From Onishia niordana (GTDB taxonomy: Bacteria; Pseudomonadota; Gammaproteobacteria; Pseudomonadales; Halomonadaceae): DNA of 64,000 bases. Below are positions 10,815 to 19,067 of the stretch, one piece after another. The stretch's first letter is position 1. Each line of letters begins with the position of its first letter. The notes under the pieces were generated by a model. That model made no database searches, was not told the DNA's origin, and was given only the letters and a program-made list of their open reading frames with translations. Both the position numbers and the translations under genes were made by a program. The stretch is taken from NCBI RefSeq assembly GCF_004798965.1, contig NZ_SDSD01000003.1, forward strand, positions 62,001-126,000, read 5' to 3'.

Positions 10815-10928
10815 GGCGTGGCTCCCGGGCGAGTCGTTGGCGGACGGCGTCGAGGAAGACCCGACAGGCCGTCGTGCGCCGCGTTGCTGGATGTCTAATC
10901 TCGGTTGATAGCACTAGCCTAGGCTTGG

Positions 10929-10944
10929 TTTACGTTAACGTAAA
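10929..10944. promoter_or_regulatory. 16-bp perfect palindrome, likely LiuR-type operator of the leucine operon
   Basis: TTTACGTTAACGTAAA at about 115 bases upstream of liuA. It resembles, from memory, the palindromes described for the MerR-family regulator LiuR in proteobacteria. On the minus strand TTTACG could be a -35 with TAGGCT 17 bases further as a weak -10, placing the operator over the promoter. No liuR gene is in the window. Confidence 0.6.
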
Positions 10945-10998
10945 GTGAGGGTCGCCAAGGGTAGACCAAGGTTGCAGCCCGATGCCCACTGCAACGAC

Positions 10999-11023
10999 AT
11001 CGGGCGCCTGTTAGGCGCCCGAT
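10999..11023 (-). terminator. Hairpin between the tungstate and leucine operons
   Basis: Perfect 10-bp stem ATCGGGCGCC / GGCGCCCGAT with a 5-base loop, about 90 bases past the tupA stop and before the liuA promoter. There is no clear T run, so it is a probable but weak terminator for tupA. Confidence 0.5.
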
Positions 11024-11110
11024 AATGAGTGTTTCAAATATTGTCGTGTCAGGCCTCGAGCCGGACCTTTAACCAGCCTTTACCCGTTTGCCATGTAAAG
11101 GCGTTAGCCA

Positions 11111-11935
11111 TCAGGAATCGTCGGCATTGGGGAAGAAGAGCTGTTGGCCATCGAGACTGTAATCAGCGATTGCCTCCTGGCCCTCGTCGGAGGTCAGCCA
11201 GTTATGCCATTGCTCGGCCAGGTCATGTTTGAGGTCTGGGAAGCGCTCTTCACTGATCAGGATGCTGCCGTACTGATTGAAAAGTGCCTCGTCGCCTTCG
11301 AAGACGATGTCCAGGTTCTGCGGGTTCTGGAAGGCGACCCAGGTGGCGCGGTCGGACATCACATAGGCGTCCATGCCGGCCGCGGTGTTGAGGGTGGGGC
11401 CCATGCCGCTACCCAGCTCACGGTACCATTCGCCGCTCGGTTCGATATCGGCGGCGTCCCACAGGCGAAGCTCGGCACGGTTGGTACCGCTGTCATCGCC
11501 GCGTGAGGCGAAGGGTTCCTCGGCTTCGGCGATGCGCGTCAGGGCTTGTTCGATGTCTTTTGAACCGCGCACGCCAGCAGGGTCGCTGTCCGGCCCAAGG
11601 ATCACGAAGTCGTTGTACATGACGTTTTGACGTTCGCTGCCATAGCCTTCGTCAACGAAACGCTTCTCGCCATTAGTGTCATGCACCAGCAGGCTGTCGG
11701 CGTCGCCGCGACGGGCGATTTCGAAGGCCTGACCGGTACCCACCGCGACGACACGCACGTCGATGCCGCTGTCTTCCTTGAATTTGGGCAGAATCGATTC
11801 GAACAGGCCCGACTGCTCGGTGGACGTGGTCGACGCCAGAGTGATGAAGGGGGCATCGTCCTGAGCGAGGGCAGCGGTAGTCAGGGTACTGCCGATAAGG
11901 CCCAGGGCGGCGAGGCTAAGTATCCGATAGCGCAT
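11111..11935 (-). CDS. tupA: Tungstate (or molybdate) ABC transporter, periplasmic binding protein
   Basis: 274 residues with a signal peptide (MRYRILSLAALGLIGSTLTT, cleavage near ALAQ-DD). The mature N-terminus ITLASTTSTEQSGLFESI is the TupA-type oxyanion-binding start (T-T-S-T-x-x-S-G-L), and DTNGEKRFVDEGYG and SRGDDSGTNRAEL follow in the usual order. ATG 11935 has AAGGA at good spacing. It is the last gene of a permease-ATPase-binding protein operon; tupA is more often first. Tungstate is favoured over molybdate from the TupA pattern, but the ligand cannot be proven by sequence alone. Confidence 0.88.
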   Translation of the reverse strand: MRYRILSLAALGLIGSTLTTAALAQDDAPFITLASTTSTEQSGLFESILPKFKEDSGIDVRVVAVGTGQAFEIARRGDADSLLVHDTNGEKRFVDEGYGSERQNVMYNDFVILGPDSDPAGVRGSKDIEQALTRIAEAEEPFASRGDDSGTNRAELRLWDAADIEPSGEWYRELGSGMGPTLNTAAGMDAYVMSDRATWVAFQNPQNLDIVFEGDEALFNQYGSILISEERFPDLKHDLAEQWHNWLTSDEGQEAIADYSLDGQQLFFPNADDS

Positions 11936-11998
11936 ACGAGCTTTCCTTGTAGTAGTGACAACGAGTAAAGGCAACTGGTGAGAGCGTCGCAGAACGCG

Positions 11999-12730
11999 TT
12001 ACCAGACCAGTTCTCCTTTCACGAAGGCTTGCGCCTCCGCGGTACATGGTGCCGAGAAGAATGTCTCGGCCTTGCTGTGCTCGACCAGTCGGCCGCTGCA
12101 CAGAAAAATCACCTCATCGGCCAGGCGGCGTGCCTGGTGGAGGTCGTGGCTGGTCATGACGATGCGGGTGCCGCGGCGGTGGAAATCCTCGATTGCATCC
12201 TCGACCGCCTTGATGGCGGCGGGGTCCAGCGCCGCGGTGGGCTCATCCAGAAAGAGCACCTCGGGGCCGATGAGCCAGGCGCGAGCCAGTGCCAGTCGCT
12301 GCTGTTCGCCACCCGACAGCACTCTTGCCGGTCGTTTTGCCAGGGCAGCAAGACCAAAGCGTTGCAATGCTTCCATGGCCTTCGCGCGTCGCTTGGCGCG
12401 AGGTTCCCCGTTGATCTTCAATGTGTAGGTCAGGTTGGCCAGTGCCGAGCGGCGCAGCAGCACTGGGCGCTGGAAGACCATGGCTTGACGCGGCTGGCCA
12501 TTCGGCCAACGGATCTGCCCTCGGCTGGGTTGCAGCAGGCCGTGGGCCAAGCGCATCAAGAGGCTTTTGCCGGCGCCGTTGGGGCCCATGATTAGAGTCT
12601 TGCCGGCGCCCGAAAGCGTGAGCGTCACGTCATGCAGCAGGGCCTGGCCGCGATGGTCGAAACTCACCGACTCCATCGCGAGACCGGCGGGAGGCGCTTC
12701 GATACCAATCGCCATGCTCATGTCGCTCAT
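11999..12730 (-). CDS. tupC: Tungstate ABC transporter, ATP-binding protein
   Basis: 243 residues with Walker A GPNGAGKS, the LSGGEQQRLALARAW signature, Walker B EVLFLDEPTAALD and the switch His in IVMTSHD. It powers the TupB permease. Its start overlaps the end of tupB by 4 bases, which points to coupled translation. A 63-base gap separates it from tupA. Confidence 0.88.
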   Translation of the reverse strand: MSDMSMAIGIEAPPAGLAMESVSFDHRGQALLHDVTLTLSGAGKTLIMGPNGAGKSLLMRLAHGLLQPSRGQIRWPNGQPRQAMVFQRPVLLRRSALANLTYTLKINGEPRAKRRAKAMEALQRFGLAALAKRPARVLSGGEQQRLALARAWLIGPEVLFLDEPTAALDPAAIKAVEDAIEDFHRRGTRIVMTSHDLHQARRLADEVIFLCSGRLVEHSKAETFFSAPCTAEAQAFVKGELVW

Positions 12731-13458
12731 CCCAGTCGTCTCCTGGCGGTTTCGCCGATGATATAGGCGGCGCCGTTGATCAGTGCCACCAGGCTCAACA
12801 GCACGATCCCGAGTCCTAGCGCCAACGGCAAATTGCCCTTGCTGGTCTCAAGTGCGATGGCGGTGGTCATGACACGGGTCACGCCATCGATGTTGCCACC
12901 GACGATCAATACCGCGCCGACCTCGGCGCTGGCGCGGCCAAAACCGGCCAGCACCACGGTAATCAGGCCGAAACGCGCATCCCACAGCAAGGTGGGAATC
13001 GCGCGGGCGCGGCTCAGCCCGAAAGAAGAAAGCTGCTCCCGATACTCGCCCCACAGCTCCTCGACCAGTTGGCGCGCCAGGGCGGCGATAATCGGTAGCA
13101 CCAGTACCACTTGGGCGATGATCATGGCACTCGGCGTAAACAGTAGCCCTAGCTCACCCAGCGGGCCGGCCCGCGACAGCAGCAGATAAACGCCAAGCCC
13201 GGCTACCACGGGTGGCAGGCCCATGAGGGCGTTGAGCGCCACGATGACCACCCCGCGGCCTGGCAGGCGCCAAAGCGCTAGGGCGGCGCCCAGTGGCAGG
13301 CCGATCAGTGCTGCGGCCAGCACGGCGCTCAACGACACGCGCAGCGACAAGGTGACGATGTCCACCAGTGCCGGATCCATGTCGATGACCAGTGCAAGGG
13401 CCGTGTGCAAGGCACTGTCGTTGTGCAGGGCGCTATCTGTTATCCCGCTGGTCGACAT
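12727..13458 (-). CDS. tupB: Tungstate ABC transporter, permease
   Basis: 243 residues, mostly hydrophobic, with about five membrane spans and the ABC-permease EAA region around FGRASAEVGAVLIVGGNIDG. TupB-like features are VVAGLGVYLLLSRAGPLG and TRVMTTAIALETSKG. It is the first gene of the operon and is divergent from the putative regulator at 13575, with a 116-base shared promoter region. Confidence 0.88.
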   Translation of the reverse strand: MSTSGITDSALHNDSALHTALALVIDMDPALVDIVTLSLRVSLSAVLAAALIGLPLGAALALWRLPGRGVVIVALNALMGLPPVVAGLGVYLLLSRAGPLGELGLLFTPSAMIIAQVVLVLPIIAALARQLVEELWGEYREQLSSFGLSRARAIPTLLWDARFGLITVVLAGFGRASAEVGAVLIVGGNIDGVTRVMTTAIALETSKGNLPLALGLGIVLLSLVALINGAAYIIGETARRRLG

Positions 13459-13574
13459 GGCATTCTCCTGATAAGGCTTGCAGCATGTGGTTTATAGATC
13501 CGGAATGCATCCTATGCTGAAAAATATGCAGTCAAATACTATAAAACGACATGTGAACACGATGGATTCAACTC

Positions 13575-14546
13575 ATGCTCAGAGATGACGCCTCCCAAGT
13601 GCCTCGCCATCCTTATCTAACCACCGCCGAGGTGGCCGATTACCTGAGACTCAAGGAGCGCAAGGTGTACGATCTGGTTCGCCAGGGCGAGATCCCTTGC
13701 ACCAAGGTAACCGGCAAATTGCTGTTTCCCCGCCAAAGCATTGATCTGTGGTTGATGAGTCACCTGGAGGGCGATCAGCCCGGACAAAGGCCGGTGCCGA
13801 GGGTGCTGGCGGGTAGCCAGGACCCGCTGCTCGAGTGGACGTTGCGTGAGAGTGGTTCAGAGTTAGCCATGCTTTGCCATGGCAGCGGCGATGGCGCTCG
13901 CCGATTGCTTGAGGGGGACGCCTTGCTTGCAGGCGTGCATGTCGTGGATGACGCCGATGGTGGCTACAACCGCCCGGATTTGCTGGGTTTGGGCGGGGTA
14001 CGCGACCTGGTGATGATCCGCTGGGCGCGGCGCCGCCAGGGGTTGATGCTGCCGCGGGGCAACCCACGAGGCATTCGCTCGCTGGACGCGCTCATCAACG
14101 TGAACGCAGCGGCAGGCAACAGGGAGGGGGAAAACCTCGCACGAACAAGGAAGCGCGAGGAGGATGCACCGGTAGTAGCAAGGCGCCAGCCTGGCGCTGG
14201 TGCCGATCGATTACTACGTTATCTGCTGAAACGGGCGGGTATTGCGCTTGAGGAGGTACGGTTTGCGCGCCATCCCATGCTCAGCGAGGATGACCTTGCC
14301 CTGGCAGTACATCAGGGACAGGCCGATGTCGGGCTTGGCGTCGAAGCCGCGGCGCATCGACATGGGCTCGATTTTGTGCCCCTGCACCAGGAATGCTTCG
14401 ATCTGGCCATGCGGCGCCGCAGCTACTTCGAGCCCCCGGTGCAGCATCTGTTGGCCTTTGCGAGAGAGCCACGTTTTGCAGAGCGAGCCTCCCTGATGCA
14501 GGGCTATGATCTCGCCGGGCTTGGCGAGGTCGTCTACAACGCCTGA
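13575..14546 (+). CDS. HTH-type regulator with periplasmic-binding-like domain, probable tungstate/molybdate regulator
   Basis: 323 residues. Residues about 15-65 form an excisionase/MerR-like helix-turn-helix (LTTAEVADYLRLKERKVYDL, then PCTKVTGKLLFPRQSIDLWL). The rest resembles the substrate-binding PBP-like domain of molybdate regulators, with RRQPGAGADRLLRYLL and DLALAVHQGQADVGLG. Fusion of this HTH to a PBP-like domain is a known regulator type beside molybdate and tungstate transporters. It is divergent from tupBCA, so it likely senses the oxyanion in the cytoplasm and controls that operon. A charged stretch of about 28 residues (NREGENLARTRKREEDAP region) seems inserted before RRQPGAG. 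Confidence 0.75.
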   Translation: MLRDDASQVPRHPYLTTAEVADYLRLKERKVYDLVRQGEIPCTKVTGKLLFPRQSIDLWLMSHLEGDQPGQRPVPRVLAGSQDPLLEWTLRESGSELAMLCHGSGDGARRLLEGDALLAGVHVVDDADGGYNRPDLLGLGGVRDLVMIRWARRRQGLMLPRGNPRGIRSLDALINVNAAAGNREGENLARTRKREEDAPVVARRQPGAGADRLLRYLLKRAGIALEEVRFARHPMLSEDDLALAVHQGQADVGLGVEAAAHRHGLDFVPLHQECFDLAMRRRSYFEPPVQHLLAFAREPRFAERASLMQGYDLAGLGEVVYNA

Positions 14547-14555
14547 GAGGCTCGC

Positions 14556-16538
14556 TTATTCGCCGTCCTGATATTGTGGTGAAACGATCCCGAGGCGCTT
14601 CATGCGCCGATAGATGGTGGGGCGCGACAGCCCGAGCTCTCGGGCCACCGCACTGATGTTCCAGCGATGCTGGCTAAGCGCTTCACGCAGTGGGTCCTTA
14701 CCGCGGGCCATTGACGAGTAGCCGGCGAGCGGTTCGGCGGGACGTGCCGCCGGATGGGCGAGATGACCGCTGGTGCATTCTTCGGGCAAGTCGCCAACCA
14801 CCACTTCGCCGCCCTCGCAAGTGGCCAGGGCATAGCGCAGCGCATTGTGCAGCTCGCGGATGTTGCCCGGCCAGGGATAGGCGAGCAGAGCACTCATCGC
14901 ATCGCCGCGAAGCCTCGCCCGAGTCCCCCCGCGCTCGGCCTGCAATTCGTCGAACAGTCGACGGATCAGGAAGTCCTGGTCGGCCCGCTCACGGAGCGGC
15001 GGCAGGCGCAGACTGGCCCCGTTGAGGCGATAGAAGAGGTCCTCGCGAAAACGGCCGAGGTCGATCAGCCCGCGCAGGTCGCGGTGGGTGGCTGCTACCA
15101 CCCGCAGGTCAACCTTGATCGGCCGGTTGGCGCCGATGGGCAGCACCTCCTCCTCTGCCAGCACCCGCAGCAGCCGGGTCTGCAATTGCAATGGCATGTC
15201 GCCGATCTCATCGAGGAAGAGGGTGCCGCCGTCAGCCTGCGCGATCAGCCCCTTCATGCCCTTGCTGTTCGCGCCAGTGAAACTGCCAGGCTCGTAGCCG
15301 AACAGCTCGCTCTCGATCAGCGATTCAGGCATGGCGGCGCAGTTGATGGCCACGAAGGGCTGCTCGCGGCGCCGGCTGGAATCGTGCAGGGCCCGGGCCA
15401 TGCGCTCCTTGCCGGTCCCCGTTTCGCCGATCACCAATATATTGATCGGTTCGTTGCGAAGCCTTGCGGCCCGGGTCAGGGTATCGCGCATCGCCGGGTC
15501 ATCGTCGGCCAGCGCTTCCAGCGGTGCCAAGCTCGAGTCCTTGCGACGCGGTTCACCACTGGGCGCTTGACGGCGCTGGGGCTCGATCAGGGTGGCGAAG
15601 TGCAGCTCGCGGTGGCGGTGGGTAAGGAAGGCGCGTACCCGGTCATCGCCGTAGCGCTGAATATTGAGCACGTCGTCAGTCTCGGCATTCAGCAGGTCCT
15701 GAATGTGCCAGGCTCGAAACGGACGCGTCTCGCCGGGCCCCGCCAGTGGCAATTCGTGAAAACGTAGCAGCTTGCGCCCGGCGGTGTTGGCGGCCAGCAG
15801 GGTGCCATCCTCCTCGATGGCAATCAGGTAGCGTCGATTGATCTGCACGAATTCCCGTGATCGATCCAGGCAGATGATGTGGCTGCCGCTGTAGCGCTGC
15901 AGGAAGTAGGCGTCCTCGATCATCCGCGCATAGTGTTTGACGACTTGTAGCGCGAAGGTCTGCGAGGTCTTCGATTCCGGCGAGCGATAGGCGGAGATAT
16001 CGAGCACCGCCAGTAGCTGGCCGTCCGGGTCGAAGATTGGCGCCGCCGTGCAGGTCAGCTGGATGTGGTGGGCGCTGAAGTGATCACTATGGTGACAGGT
16101 CAGAGGCACCTGTTCCTGGATGCAGGTGCCTACTGCGCAGGTGCCGGCATGTTCTTCGCTCCAGTCGGCGCCCAGGTAGAGGCCGGTACGCTGGTGCTCA
16201 CGCTGGTCGCTTTTTGAGCCCAGGAACTGCACGGCAATGCCCCGAGCATCGGTGAGCAGTACCACATAACCAAGCTCGATCACCTGACGATAGAGCTGCT
16301 CGACGCCAGCTCGAGCTACCTGAATCAAGGCGTCTGCCTGATCCTGGTGCTCGCGCAGAGTGCCGTCTGGGACATAGCGGGGGAGGCTTGGTGCCGTGGG
16401 ATCGAGGCCATAGCGGTCGATGCAGCGGCGCCAGGATCGCTCGATCACCGCCTCCTCGCCACCGTCGGGCTGGTCGAGGGTACGCAGAATGGTGGCGACA
16501 TGGGCTCGTTGTGCGTGTGCGTGCTGTGTGGTGTTCAT
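14556..16538 (-). CDS. acoR: AcoR-like sigma54-dependent transcriptional activator
   Basis: 660 residues. The N-terminal half has a GAF-like sensor region (TGLYLGADWSEEHAGTCAVG). Next is an AAA+ sigma54-activator domain: Walker A GETGTGKE, ESELFGYEPGSFTGA, GGTLFLDEIGDMPL, and the arginine region HRDLRGLIDLGRFREDLFYR. It ends with a Fis-type HTH (NISAVARELGLSRPTIYRRM). The sigma54-contact loop reads GSFTGA rather than the usual GAFTGA. ATG 16538 has AAGG upstream. It diverges from the TPP-dehydrogenase operon, which carries a sigma54-type promoter, so it very likely activates that operon. Confidence 0.88.
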   Translation of the reverse strand: MNTTQHAHAQRAHVATILRTLDQPDGGEEAVIERSWRRCIDRYGLDPTAPSLPRYVPDGTLREHQDQADALIQVARAGVEQLYRQVIELGYVVLLTDARGIAVQFLGSKSDQREHQRTGLYLGADWSEEHAGTCAVGTCIQEQVPLTCHHSDHFSAHHIQLTCTAAPIFDPDGQLLAVLDISAYRSPESKTSQTFALQVVKHYARMIEDAYFLQRYSGSHIICLDRSREFVQINRRYLIAIEEDGTLLAANTAGRKLLRFHELPLAGPGETRPFRAWHIQDLLNAETDDVLNIQRYGDDRVRAFLTHRHRELHFATLIEPQRRQAPSGEPRRKDSSLAPLEALADDDPAMRDTLTRAARLRNEPINILVIGETGTGKERMARALHDSSRRREQPFVAINCAAMPESLIESELFGYEPGSFTGANSKGMKGLIAQADGGTLFLDEIGDMPLQLQTRLLRVLAEEEVLPIGANRPIKVDLRVVAATHRDLRGLIDLGRFREDLFYRLNGASLRLPPLRERADQDFLIRRLFDELQAERGGTRARLRGDAMSALLAYPWPGNIRELHNALRYALATCEGGEVVVGDLPEECTSGHLAHPAARPAEPLAGYSSMARGKDPLREALSQHRWNISAVARELGLSRPTIYRRMKRLGIVSPQYQDGE

Positions 16539-16646
16539 GGTGGTGGCCTTGAGCCGGCCAAGCCGGCACGTCATCGAGCGGTTGTGATCCTGACTTTCAA
16601 GGTACGCCCTGGAAAGGTCATCGGTGATACGACCTTGGTCGCCTGC

Positions 16647-16696
16647 GTTACAGCTGTAACGCTTCCTGTAAATGCCGCTGTCACACCGACTGTAAC
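16647..16696. promoter_or_regulatory. Candidate activator-binding sites (UAS) for the AcoR-like protein
   Basis: A perfect palindrome GTTACAGCTGTAAC at 16647-16660 and a related site GTCACACCGACTGTAAC at 16680-16696, 100-150 bases upstream of the sigma54 promoter. The distance fits enhancer-like sites for sigma54 activators, and the sites lie between the two divergent genes. Confidence 0.5.
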
Positions 16697-16794
16697 GTAC
16701 GGTCTTAGGGCCGAGGGCATGGCGCCGGTTTTTGCCGGTTAATGTTTGAATTATCTCTTTTAAAACAATCGATTGGTTCCTGTTTGGTGGTTCC

Positions 16795-16810
16795 TGGCAC
16801 GAAAGCTGCC
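16795..16810 (+). promoter_or_regulatory. Sigma54 (-24/-12) promoter
   Basis: TGGCACGAAAGCTGCC: the -24 TGGCAC is exact and the -12 CTGC is one base from TTGC, with the correct spacing. It lies 82 bases before the first gene of the operon and is preceded by an activator of the matching type on the other strand. Confidence 0.8.
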
Positions 16811-16891
16811 AGGGGAGGGGTGCGGCCGAGATGGTCGCTCTGGCTGACCACAGGCGCGACGACCGCGCTGAACAACAACAGGAGCCACGCC

Positions 16892-17410
16892 ATGACCACC
16901 TCTTCCAGAACGATGCCGCTGAGCCGGCGTCGCTTCCTCACCCTCTCCGGCCAAGGGGCCTTGGTCGCCGGCGGGCTGGCGCTCAGCGCCGGCAGCCTCT
17001 GGCCGCGCTGGGCTCTGGCCGATCCAGACCTGGCCGCCGGCCTGCTGCGCATGGGGCGTGACATCTACCCCCACGACGCCATCGCCGACACCTATTACCT
17101 CACTCCTCTCGAACCGCTGCTGAACAGCCATCGGGCTCTGATCGCCGAAGGCCTTGCCGACCTCAATCGCCGGGCCCGTGACACCTATGGGAAAGACTAC
17201 GGCGATGTCACCGAAGAAACGGATCGGGCGATGCTGCTGCGCGAGATCGAGGATGGCGACTTCTTCCAGACGGTGCGAGGCACCTTGGTAGTGGGCCTCT
17301 ACGACAACCCTGAGCTATGGGAGCCGTACTTCGGCTACCAGGGGTCGTCGTGGCAACGGGGGGGCTATCTGTACCGGGGGTTCGATGACCTGGTGATCGA
17401 CTGGCTGTGA
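16892..17410 (+). CDS. Gluconate 2-dehydrogenase subunit 3-like protein with Tat signal
   Basis: 172 residues. The N-terminus SRRRFLTLSGQGALVAGGLA and the following ALSAGSLWPRWALA is a twin-arginine signal. The mature part resembles the small (gamma) subunit of membrane-type gluconate/alcohol dehydrogenases: LLRMGRDIYPHD, then YDNPELWEPYFGYQGSSW. It has no cofactor motif. In known complexes this subunit accompanies a GMC flavoprotein, often exporting it by hitch-hiking. Here the next gene is exactly that, starting 62 bases later. ATG 16892 has GGAG at good spacing. The usual cytochrome c third subunit is not in the window. Confidence 0.78.
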   Translation: MTTSSRTMPLSRRRFLTLSGQGALVAGGLALSAGSLWPRWALADPDLAAGLLRMGRDIYPHDAIADTYYLTPLEPLLNSHRALIAEGLADLNRRARDTYGKDYGDVTEETDRAMLLREIEDGDFFQTVRGTLVVGLYDNPELWEPYFGYQGSSWQRGGYLYRGFDDLVIDWL

Positions 17411-17472
17411 CGCCCGACTCACCGAGATTGAGGCCACAACACAACAAGAACAGCACAATGAGGAAGCACGCC

Positions 17473-19053
17473 ATGGCAACCCGTTTCGACTATGACGACG
17501 ACAGTGTGGTGGTGATCATCGGCTCCGGTGCCGGTGGTGGCACCCTGGCCCATGCTCTTGCCAAGAAGGGCATCAACAGCGTGGTGCTGGAAGCCGGTAA
17601 GCGTTACCAGATGAACGACATCGAAAACGACGAGTGGGAGATGTTCAAGAAGATCTCCTGGCTCGATGAACGCATCACCGCCGGGCCTCGCCAGTTGACC
17701 GATACCTTCCCCGGCCTGCCGGCCTGGATCGTTAAAGCAGTGGGGGGGAGCACCATCCACTGGGCCGGTGTGTCGCTGCGCTTTCAGCCTCATGAATTTC
17801 GCTCGCACAGCGAGCTTGGCGACATCGCAGGGGCCAACCTTCTCGACTGGCCGATCTCCTATGAGGATCTCGAGCCCTATTACGTGAAGGCCGAGCGCCA
17901 TATGGGTGTGACAGGCGACTCCACCGGCATGCCTTACCACCAGTGGAACAATAACTTCAAGGTACTGGCCGCTGGCGCTGAGCGGATCGGCTACACGCAG
18001 TTGCGTTCCGGGCCGATGGCCATCAATACCGAGCAATACGACGAGCGCGGACGCTGCATGCAGGCCGGTTTCTGCATGCAGGGCTGCCGCTTCGGCGCCA
18101 AGTGGTCGACCATGTACACCGACATCCCCCGCGCCGAGGCCAGCGGCTACTGCGAGGTGCGACCGCGCTCGATGGCGCTCACGATCGAGCATGATGACAA
18201 GGGCCGGGCTACAGCAGTGGTCTATGCCGATGGCGACGGCAATCGGCATCGCCAGCGCGCCCGTGCAGTTTGCGTCGCCGGCAATTCCATCGAATCGCCT
18301 CGTCTGCTGCTCAACTCTCACTCCTCGCTGTTTCCCGACGGTCTGGCCAACTCCTCCGGTCAGGTGGGACGCAATTACATGACTCATGCCACCAGCTGCA
18401 TCTTCGGTGTGATGCCCAAACCCGTGCACATGCATCGTGGCACCACCTTCGCCGGCATCATCTCCGACGAGGCGCGCCTGGATCGCTCGCGGGGCTTCGC
18501 CGGTGGCTACACGCTGGAAGTCATGTCGCTGGGCGTGCCTTTCTTCGCCAAGTTCATGGACCCCTCCAATGCCGGCTGGGGGCGCGACATCACCACGGCG
18601 CTGGATAAGTACGACCACCTCTCCGGGGTCTGGATCTGCGGCGAGGACTTAGCCGTGGAGAAGAACGGCGTCACCTTGCATGACACCAAGAAGGATCAGC
18701 ACGGCCTGCCGGTGCCCATCGTCTACAAGGGGGACCACCCCAACGACGTGGCGCTGCGTCGCCATGGCGAGCAGCAGGCCACCAAATGCTACGAGGCGGC
18801 CGGGGCCGAGCGCGTCTTCCAGGTGCCGGATTTCCCCACCAGCCACAACGTGGGCACTAATCGCATGAGTGCTCGCCCCGCGGATGGGGTCGTCAATCAG
18901 TGGGGCCAAACCCACGACATCGACAACCTCTTCATCTCCGACGGCAGCCAGTTCACCTCGAGCGGGGCCGAGAACCCGACACTGACCATCGTCGCCCTGG
19001 CACTTCGCCAGGCCGATCACATCGCCGAGCGCATGCAGCGCCAAGAAATCTGA
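17473..19053 (+). CDS. GMC-family FAD oxidoreductase (alcohol/polyol dehydrogenase type)
   Basis: 526 residues. It has the N-terminal FAD fold VVVIIGSGAGGGTLAHALAK, the middle VGGSTIHWAGVSLRFQ segment, and a C-terminal SHNVGTNRM and DGSQFTSSGAENPTLTIVALALR, with the His and Asn expected at the GMC active site. The layout matches gluconate-2-dehydrogenase-like large subunits, and it has no signal peptide of its own. ATG 17473 is preferred over 17458 because GAGGAAG is well placed. It probably oxidises an alcohol whose product feeds the TPP-dependent complex encoded next; the substrate is not evident. Confidence 0.85.
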   Translation: MATRFDYDDDSVVVIIGSGAGGGTLAHALAKKGINSVVLEAGKRYQMNDIENDEWEMFKKISWLDERITAGPRQLTDTFPGLPAWIVKAVGGSTIHWAGVSLRFQPHEFRSHSELGDIAGANLLDWPISYEDLEPYYVKAERHMGVTGDSTGMPYHQWNNNFKVLAAGAERIGYTQLRSGPMAINTEQYDERGRCMQAGFCMQGCRFGAKWSTMYTDIPRAEASGYCEVRPRSMALTIEHDDKGRATAVVYADGDGNRHRQRARAVCVAGNSIESPRLLLNSHSSLFPDGLANSSGQVGRNYMTHATSCIFGVMPKPVHMHRGTTFAGIISDEARLDRSRGFAGGYTLEVMSLGVPFFAKFMDPSNAGWGRDITTALDKYDHLSGVWICGEDLAVEKNGVTLHDTKKDQHGLPVPIVYKGDHPNDVALRRHGEQQATKCYEAAGAERVFQVPDFPTSHNVGTNRMSARPADGVVNQWGQTHDIDNLFISDGSQFTSSGAENPTLTIVALALRQADHIAERMQRQEI

Positions 19054-19067
19054 GCGGAGGGATACCC

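Noticed and set aside
11076..11100. CCTTTAC/GTAAAGG inverted repeat after tupA
   Set aside because: Only 7-bp arms with an 11-base loop and no T run; not strong enough for a terminator call.
17419..18618. 399-codon minus-strand frame opposite the GMC gene
   Set aside because: His/Gly/Val-rich antisense frame without a start context or family motif.
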